Below are positions 1 to 8,717 of a stretch of DNA of 64,000 nt, piece by piece (the stretch's first letter is position 1; every line of letters begins with the position of its first letter). Location of the stretch: positions 140,144 to 204,143 of the forward strand of contig JAUCDD010000023.1 in NCBI GenBank assembly GCA_034675505.1. The letters are read 5' to 3'. Under the pieces are notes generated by a model that did no database searches, had not been told where the DNA came from, and saw nothing but the letters and a program-made list of their open reading frames with translations. The position numbers were made by a program, and so were the translations under genes. This DNA comes from Melaminivora sp034675505 (GTDB lineage Bacteria > Pseudomonadota > Gammaproteobacteria > Burkholderiales > Burkholderiaceae_C).

Positions 1-1644
1 CTCTTGCTGTTGGCCTTCTTGCGGTACTTGAACAGCTCGCCCACGCCGGGCACGCTGCCGATGAAGGGGGTCTGGTCGGTGCTGCTGGACACGTCGTCGC
101 GCATCAGTCCGCCCAGGACAGCCGTGTCGCCCGAGCGCACCTTGATCACCGACTCCATCTCGCGCGTCTGGATCTGCGGAATGCGGCTGCTGACCTCGGC
201 CAGGTTCATCCTGTCGTTGCGCGCCATGGCCAGGTAGATGGGCACGGCCGGGTCCTCGACATAGCCGACCACGCGCGACAGCGTGGGGCGCAGCACCAGG
301 GTGACCTCGTCGCCTTCGCCGACCAGCGGCATCACGCTCATCACCAGCCCGACCGAGACGCTGTTGGGCGTGGACGTGAGGTTGAAGATGGGCGCGCTGC
401 CCTGCACGCCGGCGGTGTAGTTGGCCGTGAGGGTGAAATACACCAGGTCCTCGGTGACCTTCAGCATGGCGGCCTGATTGTTCAGCGCGCTGATCTTGGG
501 GCTGGACAGCACCTTGGTGTTACCAAACGACTCCAGCAGGCGCAGCGCGACGTTCAGCTGCATGGCGCTGTTGTTGCCGATGCGGGTCAGGGAGGGCGTG
601 AAGTTGCCCATGCTGGGTATCACGCCGCTGACGGGCACGCCTGAAGGCATGGAGCCGCCGGCGGGGCCGATCTGCAGCAGCGGCAGGCCGTTGCGCAGCA
701 GCGACCAGTTGATGCCCTGCTGGTAGTCGTCGGACAGGTTGACCTCGACGATGGTGGCCTCGATCATCACCTGGCGCCCGGCGCTCTTCATCACCCGATC
801 GACGAATTCGCGCACCCGCATGTGCTGGCGGTAGGTGGCGCGCACCGACACCACGCCGGTTTCCGGGTTGGCGATGACCGACGCCGACTCGCGAAAGCGC
901 GCCGGTGCCGCGGCCGGCGCGGGCGCGCCGGGTACGGGCGCTGGCGCCGGTGCGGCGGCAGCGGCCTCGGCGCCCTCGGGCAACAGCCGGTCGGTCTCGC
1001 GCAGCAGGTCGCGCAGGTTTTGCGTCAGCGTCGCCCAGAAGCGGTTTTGCGAGGTGTTGGACAGCCGGCTGGTGGAGCTGTTGCCCTCCCCCGCCCCCGC
1101 CCCCGCCGCCGCTGCCGCCACGCCCGATGCTGGTGCTGGCCGACATGGCGCTTTGCGACTCGCGCGCCAGGTTCAGGTAGTCCACCCGGTAGTGGCGCAG
1201 CACCGGCGAGTCGGGCATCACGAACAGGTTGCGCCCCTCCATCTCCCAGCGCATGCTGACCTGCTGGGCCGCGCGGTCCAGGATCTCGGGCAGCGTCTGG
1301 TCGATGGCGTTCATGCTGACCGTGCCGGCCAGCTCGGGGTGTACGTCCAGGTTCAGCCGCGCGTCGCGCGCGATGGCAAACAACAGGTTGCGGACGTCCA
1401 CGTTGTGGACGCTGACCGAGAACCGCTCGGTACGCCCGCGCTCGGCGCCACCGGGCGGCGGCGGCAGCAGCGGCGCATCGACCAGCGCCGGCGGCTGGCC
1501 GGGCGCGGCCGGCTTGGGGCGCAGGTGGGCGGCGCTGGGCTCGGGCGGATTGCTGGCGCAGCCCGACAGGCTGGCCAGCAACAGCAGGGCCAGCACCGGG
1601 CAGGTGGCTGCACGCAGCAGACGCATGGATGGGACCGGCTTCAT
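1..1644 (-). CDS. mshL: MSHA-type pilus secretin MshL, partial, with a frameshift
   Basis: Outer-membrane secretin of a type IV (MSHA-like) pilus. The start is the ATG at 1644, which overlaps the TGA of mshM in an ATGA junction. A hydrophobic signal ends in a lipobox (LASLSGC, Cys29), so this is a secretin lipoprotein. A secretin/TonB short N-terminal domain follows at about residues 60-130. Further on, translation gives the segment TSQNRFWATLTQNLRDLLRE, which I associate with MshL, and a secretin core with LESFGNTKVLSSPKISALNN. The 3' end lies outside the window. The frame breaks in a run of Gly codons (minus strand of about 1084-1110, GGGGGC repeats). Removing one base, or adding two, restores the frame. 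A sequencing slip in a G-rich tract and a real frameshift are both possible. Confidence 0.85.
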
Positions 1645-2696
1645 GAAGGCAATCGTTGCACGGGAAGAGAAACTGCGGCAGCGCCGTCGCCCCGCAGGTG
1701 GAACACGGGCGCCGGCACCGCCAGTGCCGCCTGCGCCTGCCTGTCCGGCTGGCGCTGGCCCAGGAAATACCCCAGCGCCAGCACCGCGCACAGGCCCAGC
1801 GCCAGCAGCGCCAGGGCCAGCCAGCGCGGGATACCCTGCGGCCAGTGCGGCTGCAGGGGCGAGCGGCGCGGCCGCTTCAGGCCGGTGGCGCGCACCTCGT
1901 CGACCGCGCGGCGCACATGCCCGTCGGTGACCTGGCGTACGCCTTGCGCGAACGCGGCCAGCAGCGCCTTGTCGGCCAACTGGTGGATGGCGCGGATGCG
2001 CCCGTCCGACGCGGCCAGCAAGCGGCGCAGCGCCGCCGGCTCGAACAGCGCCCCGCCCTGCCAGCCTGCGCGGCGCAGGCGGTGCTCGACGTAGGCGGCC
2101 GCGTCCGGCCCCACCAGCGGCTGCAGCTCGAAGCGGTGCACCACCCGGTCGCGCACCTGGCGCAGCGCCGGCAGCGCCAGCAGCTCGTCCAGCTCGGGCT
2201 GGCCGAACAATACGATCTGCAGCAGCTTGTGGCGTTCGGTCTCCAGGTTGGACAGGAGCTTGATTTCCTCCAGCGACTGCGGCTGCATGGCCTGGGCCTC
2301 GTCGATGAGCACCACGGCGCGGCGCCCCTGGGCATGGCGCTGCAGCAGCGCCTGCTGGATGGTCAGCACGGGCGACTGGCCTTCGGTCGGCGGCGCCAGG
2401 CCCCAGTCCTGGATCAGCGACTGCAGGATCTCGCGCGGGCCGAAGGACGGGTTGGCCAGGTAGACCAGATCGATCTGCGAGCGGGGCAGGCGCTCGGCCA
2501 GCATGCGGCTGAGCATGGTCTTGCCGCTGCCGACCTCGCCCACCACCACCACGATGCCGTCCTCGTCGAGCACGGCGTGGTGCAGCGCCTCCAGCACGGC
2601 GCCGCGCGCCTGGCCGTCAAAGAAGAAGCGGCCGTTGGGCGTGATCCCGAAGGGGGGCTCGGACAGCCGGAAATGTTCCAGGTACAGGGACGACAC
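1641..2696 (-). CDS. mshM: ExeA/MshM-family AAA ATPase of pilus/secretin assembly
   Basis: AAA+ ATPase of the ExeA/GspA/MshM family, which helps insert or energise secretins. It has 351 residues. The N-terminus (LEHFRLSEPPFGITPNGRFF) is typical of the family. Walker A is GEVGSGKT (residues 53-60) and Walker B is VVLIDEAQAM near residue 130. A helical lid follows. A single transmembrane segment (about 290-312) comes before a short periplasmic tail. It lies directly upstream of mshL on the same strand, and its TGA overlaps the mshL ATG by 4 bp, so the two are probably translationally coupled and work on the same pilus secretin. The assignment to MshM rather than a generic ExeA-like ATPase rests on the neighbour. 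Confidence 0.85.
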   Translation of the reverse strand: MSSLYLEHFRLSEPPFGITPNGRFFFDGQARGAVLEALHHAVLDEDGIVVVVGEVGSGKTMLSRMLAERLPRSQIDLVYLANPSFGPREILQSLIQDWGLAPPTEGQSPVLTIQQALLQRHAQGRRAVVLIDEAQAMQPQSLEEIKLLSNLETERHKLLQIVLFGQPELDELLALPALRQVRDRVVHRFELQPLVGPDAAAYVEHRLRRAGWQGGALFEPAALRRLLAASDGRIRAIHQLADKALLAAFAQGVRQVTDGHVRRAVDEVRATGLKRPRRSPLQPHWPQGIPRWLALALLALGLCAVLALGYFLGQRQPDRQAQAALAVPAPVFHLRGDGAAAVSLPVQRLPS

Positions 2697-2850
2697 GGCT
2701 GTAGGTCAGGAAAGGGAAGCTGGCGTGTAGGCGCCCCCGCGAATGGGGGCGGCACGGCGGGCGATCATAAACATGCACTTTGGCGCCAGAATTAAATGTA
2801 ACCGGAGGTGAATTCCCCGATGGCGCCAAATGCCGCGATGGTGCAGGCCT

Positions 2851-4176
2851 TCATTTGCGCTGCCAGGCGGCGGCAAAGAATCCGTCCGTTGCATGGCGGT
2901 GCGGCCACAGCCGCAGGAAGCGCGCACCCCCTTCGCCGCCACTGGCAAGGCTGTCCGCCTGCGCCACCTTCAGGCGCGCCAGCTCGCCCTGCACCGGCAG
3001 CGGCGCAAAATCCGGATGCGCCTGCCCGAAGGCCTCGGCGACGCCTTCGTTTTCCTCGGGCAGCACGCTGCAGGTGGCATAGACCAGGCGCCCGCCCGGC
3101 TTGACCAGGCGCGCCGCGCTGGCCAGGATGGCGTTTTGCTGGGTCACCAGGGCGGCCACCTTCTCGGGGCTTTGGCGCCATTTCAGGTCGGGGTTGCGCC
3201 GCAGCGTGCCCAGGCCCGAGCACGGGGCATCGACCAGCACCCGGTCGATCTTGCCGGCCAGGCGCTTGATGCGCTCGTCGCGCTCATGGGCGATGGCCAC
3301 CGGGTGGACGTTGGACAGCCCGCTGCGCACCAGGCGCGGCTTGAGCGCCTCCAGGCGGCGCGCCGAGGTGTCGAAGGCATACAGCCGGCCGGTGTTGCGC
3401 ATGGCCGCGCCTATGGCCAGCGTCTTGCCGCCGGCGCCGGCACAAAAATCCACCACCATCTCGCCCCGCCGGGCGTCCAGCAACAGGGCCAGCAGCTGCG
3501 AGCCCTCGTCCTGCACCTCGATGGCGCCGCTCACGAAGGCCGGCAGCCGCGCCAGCGCCGGCTTGCCATGCAGTCGCAAACCCCAGGGGGAATAGGGTGT
3601 CGCATCGCTTTTGATAGCAACATCTCCAAGCTCCGCGCCGACCTGCTCGCGTTTTGCCTTCAAGATGTTGACGCGCAGGTCCAGCGGCGCGGTCTGGCCC
3701 AGCGCCTCGGCCAGGGCCCAAAAGCCGGACTCGCCCAGCTGGCTGCGCAGCGGCGCGGCCAGCCACGCGGGCAGGTTGTGGCGGTGCGGCTCCAGCAGCT
3801 CGTCAGGCCCGACCGCATCGCACAGCTGCAGCCAGTGGCGCTCGGCGTCGGTAAGCGCACCGTGGAGGAAGTCGCGCGCCCCGCGCGCGCCGGGCTGGCC
3901 GCTGCGCTGGCGCTCCTGCTCATCCAGCGCCCGGGCAAAGCCCAGGATGGCCAGGCGCCGCTCGCGCGCGCCGCTGCCCGAGCGCGCCAGGTGCTCCAGC
4001 AGGGCCTTGCTGCGCAGCACGGCATAGGCGGTGTCGGCCAGCGTGGCGCGCTCGCGCGGGCCCAGCTGGCGGTGCTCACGAAAGTAGCGGGCCACCACGG
4101 CGTCGGCCGGGTGCTCGAAGGCCAGGACTTGCGCCAGCAGCTCGGTGCAGGCGTCCAGAAGGGCTTTGGGATGCAT
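2851..4176 (-). CDS. RsmB/NOP-family rRNA (cytosine-C5) methyltransferase
   Basis: SAM-dependent RNA m5C methyltransferase of 441 residues. The SAM-binding motif is FCAGAGGKTLAIGA. The two family cysteines are present in DAPCSGLGTLRRNPDLKW (motif IV) and YATCSVLPEEN (motif VI). The N-terminal helical part resembles the RNA-binding region of RsmB-type enzymes. I chose the ATG at 4176 (MHPKALL) over longer frames because a GACAAT -10-like element lies 6 nt upstream, suggesting a leaderless start. The segment GDVAIKSDAT (about residue 180) is encoded by a copy of the dispersed GCTATCAAAA repeat in frame. A second RsmB next to fmt is usual in this group, so I give no gene symbol. Confidence 0.9.
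   Translation of the reverse strand: MHPKALLDACTELLAQVLAFEHPADAVVARYFREHRQLGPRERATLADTAYAVLRSKALLEHLARSGSGARERRLAILGFARALDEQERQRSGQPGARGARDFLHGALTDAERHWLQLCDAVGPDELLEPHRHNLPAWLAAPLRSQLGESGFWALAEALGQTAPLDLRVNILKAKREQVGAELGDVAIKSDATPYSPWGLRLHGKPALARLPAFVSGAIEVQDEGSQLLALLLDARRGEMVVDFCAGAGGKTLAIGAAMRNTGRLYAFDTSARRLEALKPRLVRSGLSNVHPVAIAHERDERIKRLAGKIDRVLVDAPCSGLGTLRRNPDLKWRQSPEKVAALVTQQNAILASAARLVKPGGRLVYATCSVLPEENEGVAEAFGQAHPDFAPLPVQGELARLKVAQADSLASGGEGGARFLRLWPHRHATDGFFAAAWQRK
3601..3625 (-). repeat. Dispersed GCTAT dyad repeat, intragenic copy
   Basis: On the minus strand this reads TTGCTATCAAAAGCGATGC, the 3' arm of the dispersed element also seen upstream of ribF, ugpC, prfA and prmC. It lies in frame in the methyltransferase gene and encodes VAIKSDA. 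Confidence 0.55.
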
Positions 4177-4182
4177 GGGTCG

Positions 4183-4188
4183 ATTGTC
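4183..4188 (-). promoter_or_regulatory. -10-like element 6 nt before the methyltransferase start
   Basis: On the minus strand GACAAT is followed by 6 nt and then the ATG. The predicted transcription start would fall at or beside the start codon. No Shine-Dalgarno sequence is present. No convincing -35 is visible. Confidence 0.4.
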
Positions 4189-4333
4189 CCATCCGCGCCA
4201 CCCCGCGCGTGCGCCGGCAGCTGCGTGCTGCGCCGTCCTACGCGGGGCCGGGGCCGCGCCCCTTAGGTTTGCCCCATTCCATCCAGCGGCGCAGCGGCCT
4301 GCCTGCGCCCGCCCGCAACCCAAGGAGCATTTC

Positions 4334-4888
4334 ATGGACTATCTGTTGCAAGGCATGTTTGGCGAGAAATCGCTCAGCAAGGTGACGGCCCTGTTCGACG
4401 ACCAGGCCAGCGCAGAGGCCATGGGGGCGCGCGTGCTGCGCCTGCCCGGCATGCAGCCCAGCCAGGTGCGGCTGCTCAGCCAAGCCGACCTGAAGACGCA
4501 CCGCGCCGACCTGTTCGGCCGCAAGATGGAGCCCGAGCAGCGCGGCATCCTGCAGACCATGCTGCGCGCCCACCTGGTGGGCGGCTTCGCCGGCGGCACG
4601 CTGGGCGTGGTGGCCTACGCCTACCTCATGTCCACCGGGCAGCCCATCATGGCCAGCAGCCCCCTGCTGGCCTTCATTGCCATCGTGGGGTTTTCCATCA
4701 CGTTCGGGCTGCTGCTGGGCGGACTGGTCACCATCCGTCCCGACCACGTTCGCGTCATCACCCAGGTGCGCGCCGCCTTGCGCGCCGGGCGCTGGGCCGT
4801 GGTGGTGCACCCGACCGATTCGCACCAGACCCAGCTGGCCCGTGAGCTGCTGCAGGAGGGCAGCGTCCAGGTGCTGCGCACCCTGTAG
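4334..4888 (+). CDS. Conserved hypothetical membrane protein
   Basis: 184 residues, with a good ribosome-binding site (AAGGAG at about 4322) before the ATG at 4334. The N-terminal 80 residues are soluble and mixed alpha/beta (LFDDQASAEAMGARVLRLPG). They resemble the cysteine-free 'permuted' stress-protein domains of general-stress membrane proteins. Two hydrophobic segments follow at about residues 82-100 and 110-135, rich in Gly. The soluble C-terminal tail contains VVVHPTDSHQTQLARELLQE. The gene is divergent from the methyltransferase and convergent with purN, with only about 10 bp between the stops. I do not recognise a defined family. A role in membrane or stress physiology is only a guess. 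Confidence 0.75.
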   Translation: MDYLLQGMFGEKSLSKVTALFDDQASAEAMGARVLRLPGMQPSQVRLLSQADLKTHRADLFGRKMEPEQRGILQTMLRAHLVGGFAGGTLGVVAYAYLMSTGQPIMASSPLLAFIAIVGFSITFGLLLGGLVTIRPDHVRVITQVRAALRAGRWAVVVHPTDSHQTQLARELLQEGSVQVLRTL

Positions 4889-4898
4889 CCCTGCCCGG

Positions 4899-5507
4899 CT
4901 AGCGGCTGCTGCAGCTGGCCGGCGGCCGGCCCAGCAGGTGCGACAGGATGGCGCCTGGATACAGCTGGTGCTCCTGCTCCAGCACGCGCGCGGCCAGGCT
5001 TTGGGCGCTGTCGCACGGCAGCACCGGCACCACCGCCTGCGCCAGGATGGGCCCCACGTCCAGCTCGGCGGTCACCTCGTGAACCGTGCAGCCGGCGACC
5101 TTGCAGCCGGCATCGATGGCGCGCTGGTGCGTGTCCAGGCCCGGGAAGGCCGGCAGCAGCGAAGGGTGGATGTTGAGCAGCCGGCCACTGAAGCGCTCGA
5201 CGAAGGCGGGCGTCAGCACGCGCATGAAGCCGGCCAGCACCACCAGGGCCGGCTCGTGGGCCGCGACGGCCTGCGCCAGCGCGGCATCGAACTGCTCGCG
5301 CGTGGCATAGGCCTTGTGGTCCAGCACCTCGGTGGCGATGCCCTGCTCGCGCGCCAGCGCCAGGCCGCCGGCAGCGGGGCGGTTGCTGATGACGGCGGCG
5401 ATGCGGATGCCGTGGCGCTCCTGCCAGTCCTGCTGCTGCGCCGCGCGCACGATGGCCGCCATGTTGGAGCCGCCGCCGGAGATCAGAATCACGATGTTTT
5501 TTCTCAT
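4899..5507 (-). CDS. purN: Phosphoribosylglycinamide formyltransferase (PurN)
   Basis: GAR transformylase of de novo purine synthesis, using 10-formyl-THF. About 202 residues, the normal length. The N-terminus IVILISGGGSNMAAIV holds the phosphate-binding loop. The catalytic region carries the family residues in LLNIHPSLLPAFPGLDTHQ (Asn and His) and HEVTAELDVGPI (Asp). I place the start at the ATG at 5507; a GTG directly before it (5510) is possible. A GATAAT -10-like element on the minus strand sits 8 nt upstream of the ATG, and there is no Shine-Dalgarno sequence, so a leaderless transcript is likely. It is divergent from the YceH-family gene, only 26 bp away. Confidence 0.95.
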   Translation of the reverse strand: MRKNIVILISGGGSNMAAIVRAAQQQDWQERHGIRIAAVISNRPAAGGLALAREQGIATEVLDHKAYATREQFDAALAQAVAAHEPALVVLAGFMRVLTPAFVERFSGRLLNIHPSLLPAFPGLDTHQRAIDAGCKVAGCTVHEVTAELDVGPILAQAVVPVLPCDSAQSLAARVLEQEHQLYPGAILSHLLGRPPASCSSR

Positions 5508-5515
5508 CACTGCGG

Positions 5516-5521
5516 ATTATC
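5516..5521 (-). promoter_or_regulatory. -10 element of purN (shared divergent region)
   Basis: On the minus strand GATAAT lies 8 nt before the purN ATG. The surrounding GCGGATTATCCCCGC is near-palindromic. On the plus strand its GATTAT could serve the divergent YceH-family gene, whose ATG is 13 nt away. Confidence 0.45.
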
Positions 5522-5533
5522 CCCGCCCCTGCC

Positions 5534-6211
5534 ATGCCCTTTGACAGCCGAACCCAGCCCCTGACTGCCGTGCAGGCGCGCGTGCTCGCCACGCTGATGG
5601 AGAAGTCGCGCACCGTGCCCGACAGCTATCCGCTGACCCTCAACAGCCTGCTGGCCGGCTGCAACCAGAAGTCCAGCCGCGAGCCGGTCATGCAGCTGGG
5701 CGAGGGCGAGGTGCAGCAAGCGCTGGACGAGCTGCGCCTGCGCGCGCTGGTGGTGGAGATCGGCGGCGCGCGCGTGGCGCGCTGGGAGCACAACATGCCG
5801 CGCGGCGTGGGCGTGCCGGAGCAGTCCGCCGTGCTGTTGTCGCTGCTGGCGCTGCGCGGGCCGCAGACCGCCGGCGAGCTGCGCATCAACGCCGAGCGCT
5901 GGCACCGCTTTGCCGACATCTCCTCGGTCGAGGCCTTCCTGAACGAACTGGCCGAGCGCAGCGACGAGCGCGGCGGCCCCCTGGCCGTGCTGCTGCCGCG
6001 CGCCCCGGGCGCGCGCGAGGCGCGCTGGGGGCAGCTGCTGTGCGGGCCGGTGGACGTGCAGGCCGCAGCCGCGGCGGGTGCGCAGCGCAGCGCCGCCGCC
6101 CCCGTCGATGCCGGGCTGCATGACCGCGTGGCCGCGCTGGAGGCGCAGGTCGCCGCGCTGCGCAGCAGCCTGGCCCAGCTCTGCGAGCAGCTAGGCGTCG
6201 CGGCGGGCTGA
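5534..6211 (+). CDS. YceH-family (DUF480) protein
   Basis: 225 residues, of the UPF0502/YceH family (DUF480). The diagnostic start LTAVQARVLATLMEKSRTVPDSYPLTLNSLLAGCNQKSSREPVM is intact. Two winged-helix-like domains follow, with TAGELRINAERWHRF in the second. A C-terminal coiled coil (about 190-222, ALEAQVAALRSSLAQLCEQL) is preceded by an Ala-rich linker. The molecular function of the family is not established to my knowledge; the fold suggests nucleic-acid or protein binding. It shares a 26-bp divergent intergenic region with purN. Confidence 0.9.
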   Translation: MPFDSRTQPLTAVQARVLATLMEKSRTVPDSYPLTLNSLLAGCNQKSSREPVMQLGEGEVQQALDELRLRALVVEIGGARVARWEHNMPRGVGVPEQSAVLLSLLALRGPQTAGELRINAERWHRFADISSVEAFLNELAERSDERGGPLAVLLPRAPGAREARWGQLLCGPVDVQAAAAAGAQRSAAAPVDAGLHDRVAALEAQVAALRSSLAQLCEQLGVAAG

Positions 6212-6307
6212 TCCCGGGCTGATCCACCGGACGGCCATGTCCCGCCCCTGACAGCCCCGCAGCGTGCGCCCGTGCTACAACCCGCGGCTGCAAAGGAGAC
6301 GCGACAC

Positions 6308-7489
6308 ATGGATCTCGCATTCACCCCCGACGAGCAAGCCTTCCGCACGGAAGTGCGCGAATGGGTTCGCAGCCACCTGCCGCCCGCGCTGGCGCACAAG
6401 GTACACAACGCCCTGCGCCTGACGCGCGACGATTTCCAGGACTGGGCCAGGACGCTGGGCAAGAAGGGCTGGCTGGCCTACGGCTGGCCCAGCCAGTTCG
6501 GCGGCCCGGGCTGGAACGCGGTGCAAAAGCACCTGTTCGAGGAAGAGCTCGCCATGGCCGGCGCGCCGCGCATCATGCCGTTCGGCCCGGTGATGGTGGC
6601 GCCCGTGATCATGGCCTTCGGCACGCCTGAACAGCAAAAGCGCTTCCTGCCCGGCATCGCCAGCGGCGAAGTCTGGTGGAGCCAGGGCTACAGCGAGCCG
6701 GGCGCCGGCTCCGACCTGGCCAGCCTGAAGACGCGCGCCGAGCGCCGGGGCGACAAATACATCGTCAACGGCCAGAAGACCTGGACCACCATGGGCCAGT
6801 ACGGCGAGTGGATGTTCAACCTGGTGCGCACCAGCAACGAGGGCAAGCCGCAAACGGGCATCTCGTTCTTGCTGCTGGACATGAAATCCCCCGGCGTCAC
6901 CGTGCGGCCCATCAAGCTGCTGGATGGCGAGTGCGAGGTCAACGAGGTCTTCTTCGACAACGTGGAAGTGCCCGCCGACCAGCTCATCGGCGAGGAAAAC
7001 AAGGGCTGGACCTACGCCAAGCACCTGCTGGCGCACGAGCGCACCAACATCGCCGACGTGAACCGCGCCAAGCGCGAGCTGGAGCGCTTGAAGCGCATCG
7101 CCAAGGCCGAAGGCGTGTGGGACGAGCAGCGCTTTCGCGACCAGATCGCCCTGCTGGAAGTCGACATCGTGGCGCTGGAGATGCTGGTGCTGCGCGTGCT
7201 GTCGATGGAAAAGAGCGGCAAGAACCCGCTGGACATCGCCGGGCTGCTCAAGATCCGCGGCAGTGAGATTCAGCAGCGCTACAGCGAGCTGATGATGCTG
7301 GCCGCCGGGCCTTTCTCGCTGCCCTTCATCGAGGACGCCATGGAGGCCGGCTGGCAGGGGGACTTCCCTGGCGGCGCCGCGGCCAACGCGCCGCTGGCCT
7401 CCACCTACTTCAACATGCGCAAGACCACCATCTACGGCGGCAGCAACGAAGTGCAGCGCGAAATCGTCGCAAAGACCGTGCTGGGCTGA
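6308..7489 (+). CDS. Acyl-CoA dehydrogenase, large-subunit type (PimC-like)
   Basis: FAD-dependent acyl-CoA dehydrogenase of 393 residues. AAAGGAG at about 6291 gives a strong ribosome-binding site for the ATG at 6308. The N-terminus MDLAFTPDEQAFRTEVREW is typical. The central motifs WSQGYSEPGAGSDLASL and NGQKTWTT and the C-terminal YGGSNEVQREIVAK mark the flavin-binding ACAD fold. The next gene, 26 bp downstream, is a second, shorter ACAD. Such adjacent pairs resemble PimC/PimD (pimeloyl-CoA dehydrogenase) and other alpha/beta heteromeric ACADs, including steroid-type enzymes. The substrate cannot be told from sequence. Confidence 0.92.
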   Translation: MDLAFTPDEQAFRTEVREWVRSHLPPALAHKVHNALRLTRDDFQDWARTLGKKGWLAYGWPSQFGGPGWNAVQKHLFEEELAMAGAPRIMPFGPVMVAPVIMAFGTPEQQKRFLPGIASGEVWWSQGYSEPGAGSDLASLKTRAERRGDKYIVNGQKTWTTMGQYGEWMFNLVRTSNEGKPQTGISFLLLDMKSPGVTVRPIKLLDGECEVNEVFFDNVEVPADQLIGEENKGWTYAKHLLAHERTNIADVNRAKRELERLKRIAKAEGVWDEQRFRDQIALLEVDIVALEMLVLRVLSMEKSGKNPLDIAGLLKIRGSEIQQRYSELMMLAAGPFSLPFIEDAMEAGWQGDFPGGAAANAPLASTYFNMRKTTIYGGSNEVQREIVAKTVLG

Positions 7490-7515
7490 CCAGTCTCTGA
7501 CGAAGGGATACGAAC

Positions 7516-8631
7516 ATGGATTTCGATTTTTCCGATGACCAGCAGCAACTGCGCGACGCCGTGCGCCGCTGGGTGGACAGGGGCTACGGCTTCGAGCGCC
7601 GCCGCGCCATCGTGGCCGCCGGCGGCTTCGACCGCGCCGTATGGAACGAACTGGCCGAGCTGGGCCTGACCGCGCTCACCGTGCCCGAGGCGCACGGCGG
7701 CCTGGGCCAGGGCGCGGTGGACGCCATGGTGGCGCTGGAGGAACTCGGGCGCGGCATCGTGCTGGAGCCCCTGGCGCAGGCCTTCGTCGCCACGCGCGTG
7801 CTGGCGGACTTCGCGCCCGAGGCGCTGCAGGGCGAGTGGCTGCCGCGCATCGCCAGCGGCGAGGCGCTGGTGGTGCTGGCCCAGCAGGAGCGCCGCGCGC
7901 GCTACCAAACCGGCGTTTGTGAGGCGAAAGCCGTGCCAGCCGGCGCCGAATACCGGGTTTCAGCTACCAAAAGCATAGTGCCAGCAGGCGACCATGCCGA
8001 CGCCTTCATCGTGCCCGCGCAGCTCGACGGGCAGCTGGCGCTGTTCCTGGTCGAGCGCGGCGCCGGCGGCGTGGCCACGCGCGGCTACCTCACGCAGGAC
8101 GGCAGCCGCGCCGCCGAGGTGCTGCTGGACGGCGCCGCCGCCACCCTCATCACCCGCGACGGCCTGGCCGCGCTGGAGCTGGCCGTGGACACCGGCATCG
8201 CCTGCGCCTGCGCCTACGGCGTGGGCGCCATGGAGCAGACCCTGGCGCTCACGGCCGACTACCTGAACCAGCGCAAGCAGTTCGGCGTGGCGATCGCCAG
8301 CTTCCAGACCCTGCGCCACCGCGCAGCCGACATGAAGATGCAACTGGAGCTGGCGCGCTCGATGAGCTACTACGCCAGCCTGAAGCTGGGCGAGGAGCGG
8401 GGCGAGCGCCGCCGCGCGCTGTCGCGCGCCAAGGTGCAGCTGGGGCAGTCGATGCGCTTCGTGGGCCAGCAGTCGGTGCAGCTGCATGGCGGCATCGGCG
8501 TGACCGACGAATACATCGGCAGCCACTATTTCAAGACGCTGACGCAGCTGGAGATGGCCTGGGGCGACACGCTGCACCACCTGGGCGAGGTGTCCGCGCA
8601 CATGCAGGACACGGCCGGGGTGTTTGCCTGA
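7516..8631 (+). CDS. Acyl-CoA dehydrogenase, small-subunit type (PimD-like)
   Basis: 371 residues, the second member of the ACAD pair. The N-terminus MDFDFSDDQQQLRDAVRRWV and the C-terminus QLHGGIGVTDEYIGSHYFKTLTQLE fit the ACAD small-subunit type. The central beta domain (about residues 120-230) is less conserved. At residues 145-156 the stretch VSATKSIVPAGD is encoded partly by a near-exact copy of the dispersed repeat. The same region also fits the normal family pattern (K-S-x-V near G-D-x-A-D), so the repeat may have been adapted or may be a coincidence. The gene is probably co-transcribed with the preceding dehydrogenase and ends before a strong bidirectional terminator. Confidence 0.9.
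   Translation: MDFDFSDDQQQLRDAVRRWVDRGYGFERRRAIVAAGGFDRAVWNELAELGLTALTVPEAHGGLGQGAVDAMVALEELGRGIVLEPLAQAFVATRVLADFAPEALQGEWLPRIASGEALVVLAQQERRARYQTGVCEAKAVPAGAEYRVSATKSIVPAGDHADAFIVPAQLDGQLALFLVERGAGGVATRGYLTQDGSRAAEVLLDGAAATLITRDGLAALELAVDTGIACACAYGVGAMEQTLALTADYLNQRKQFGVAIASFQTLRHRAADMKMQLELARSMSYYASLKLGEERGERRRALSRAKVQLGQSMRFVGQQSVQLHGGIGVTDEYIGSHYFKTLTQLEMAWGDTLHHLGEVSAHMQDTAGVFA
7931..7980 (+). repeat. Dispersed GCTAT dyad repeat, intragenic copy
   Basis: Contains TTCAGCTACCAAAAGCATAG, which differs by one base from the copy upstream of prfA. It is in frame, encoding VSATKSIV, with the upstream CCAGCCGGCGCC part also present. The match could be partly constrained by protein sequence. 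Confidence 0.5.
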
Positions 8632-8663
8632 GCGGGCCCGCAGCCCGGCCCTGGCCCGCATGA

Positions 8664-8688
8664 AAAAACCGCGCACTGCGCGGTTTTT
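8664..8688. terminator. Bidirectional Rho-independent terminator
   Basis: Inverted repeat with the stem CCGCGC / GCGCGG, a 3-nt loop, and an A-run before and a T-run after, giving an AAAAACCGCGC...GCGCGGTTTTT pairing. It sits between the convergent acyl-CoA dehydrogenase (+) and HNH endonuclease (-) genes and can serve both. Confidence 0.9.
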
Positions 8689-8717
8689 CCTTGTGTGCGC
8701 CGGCCGGGGCGCCGGTT

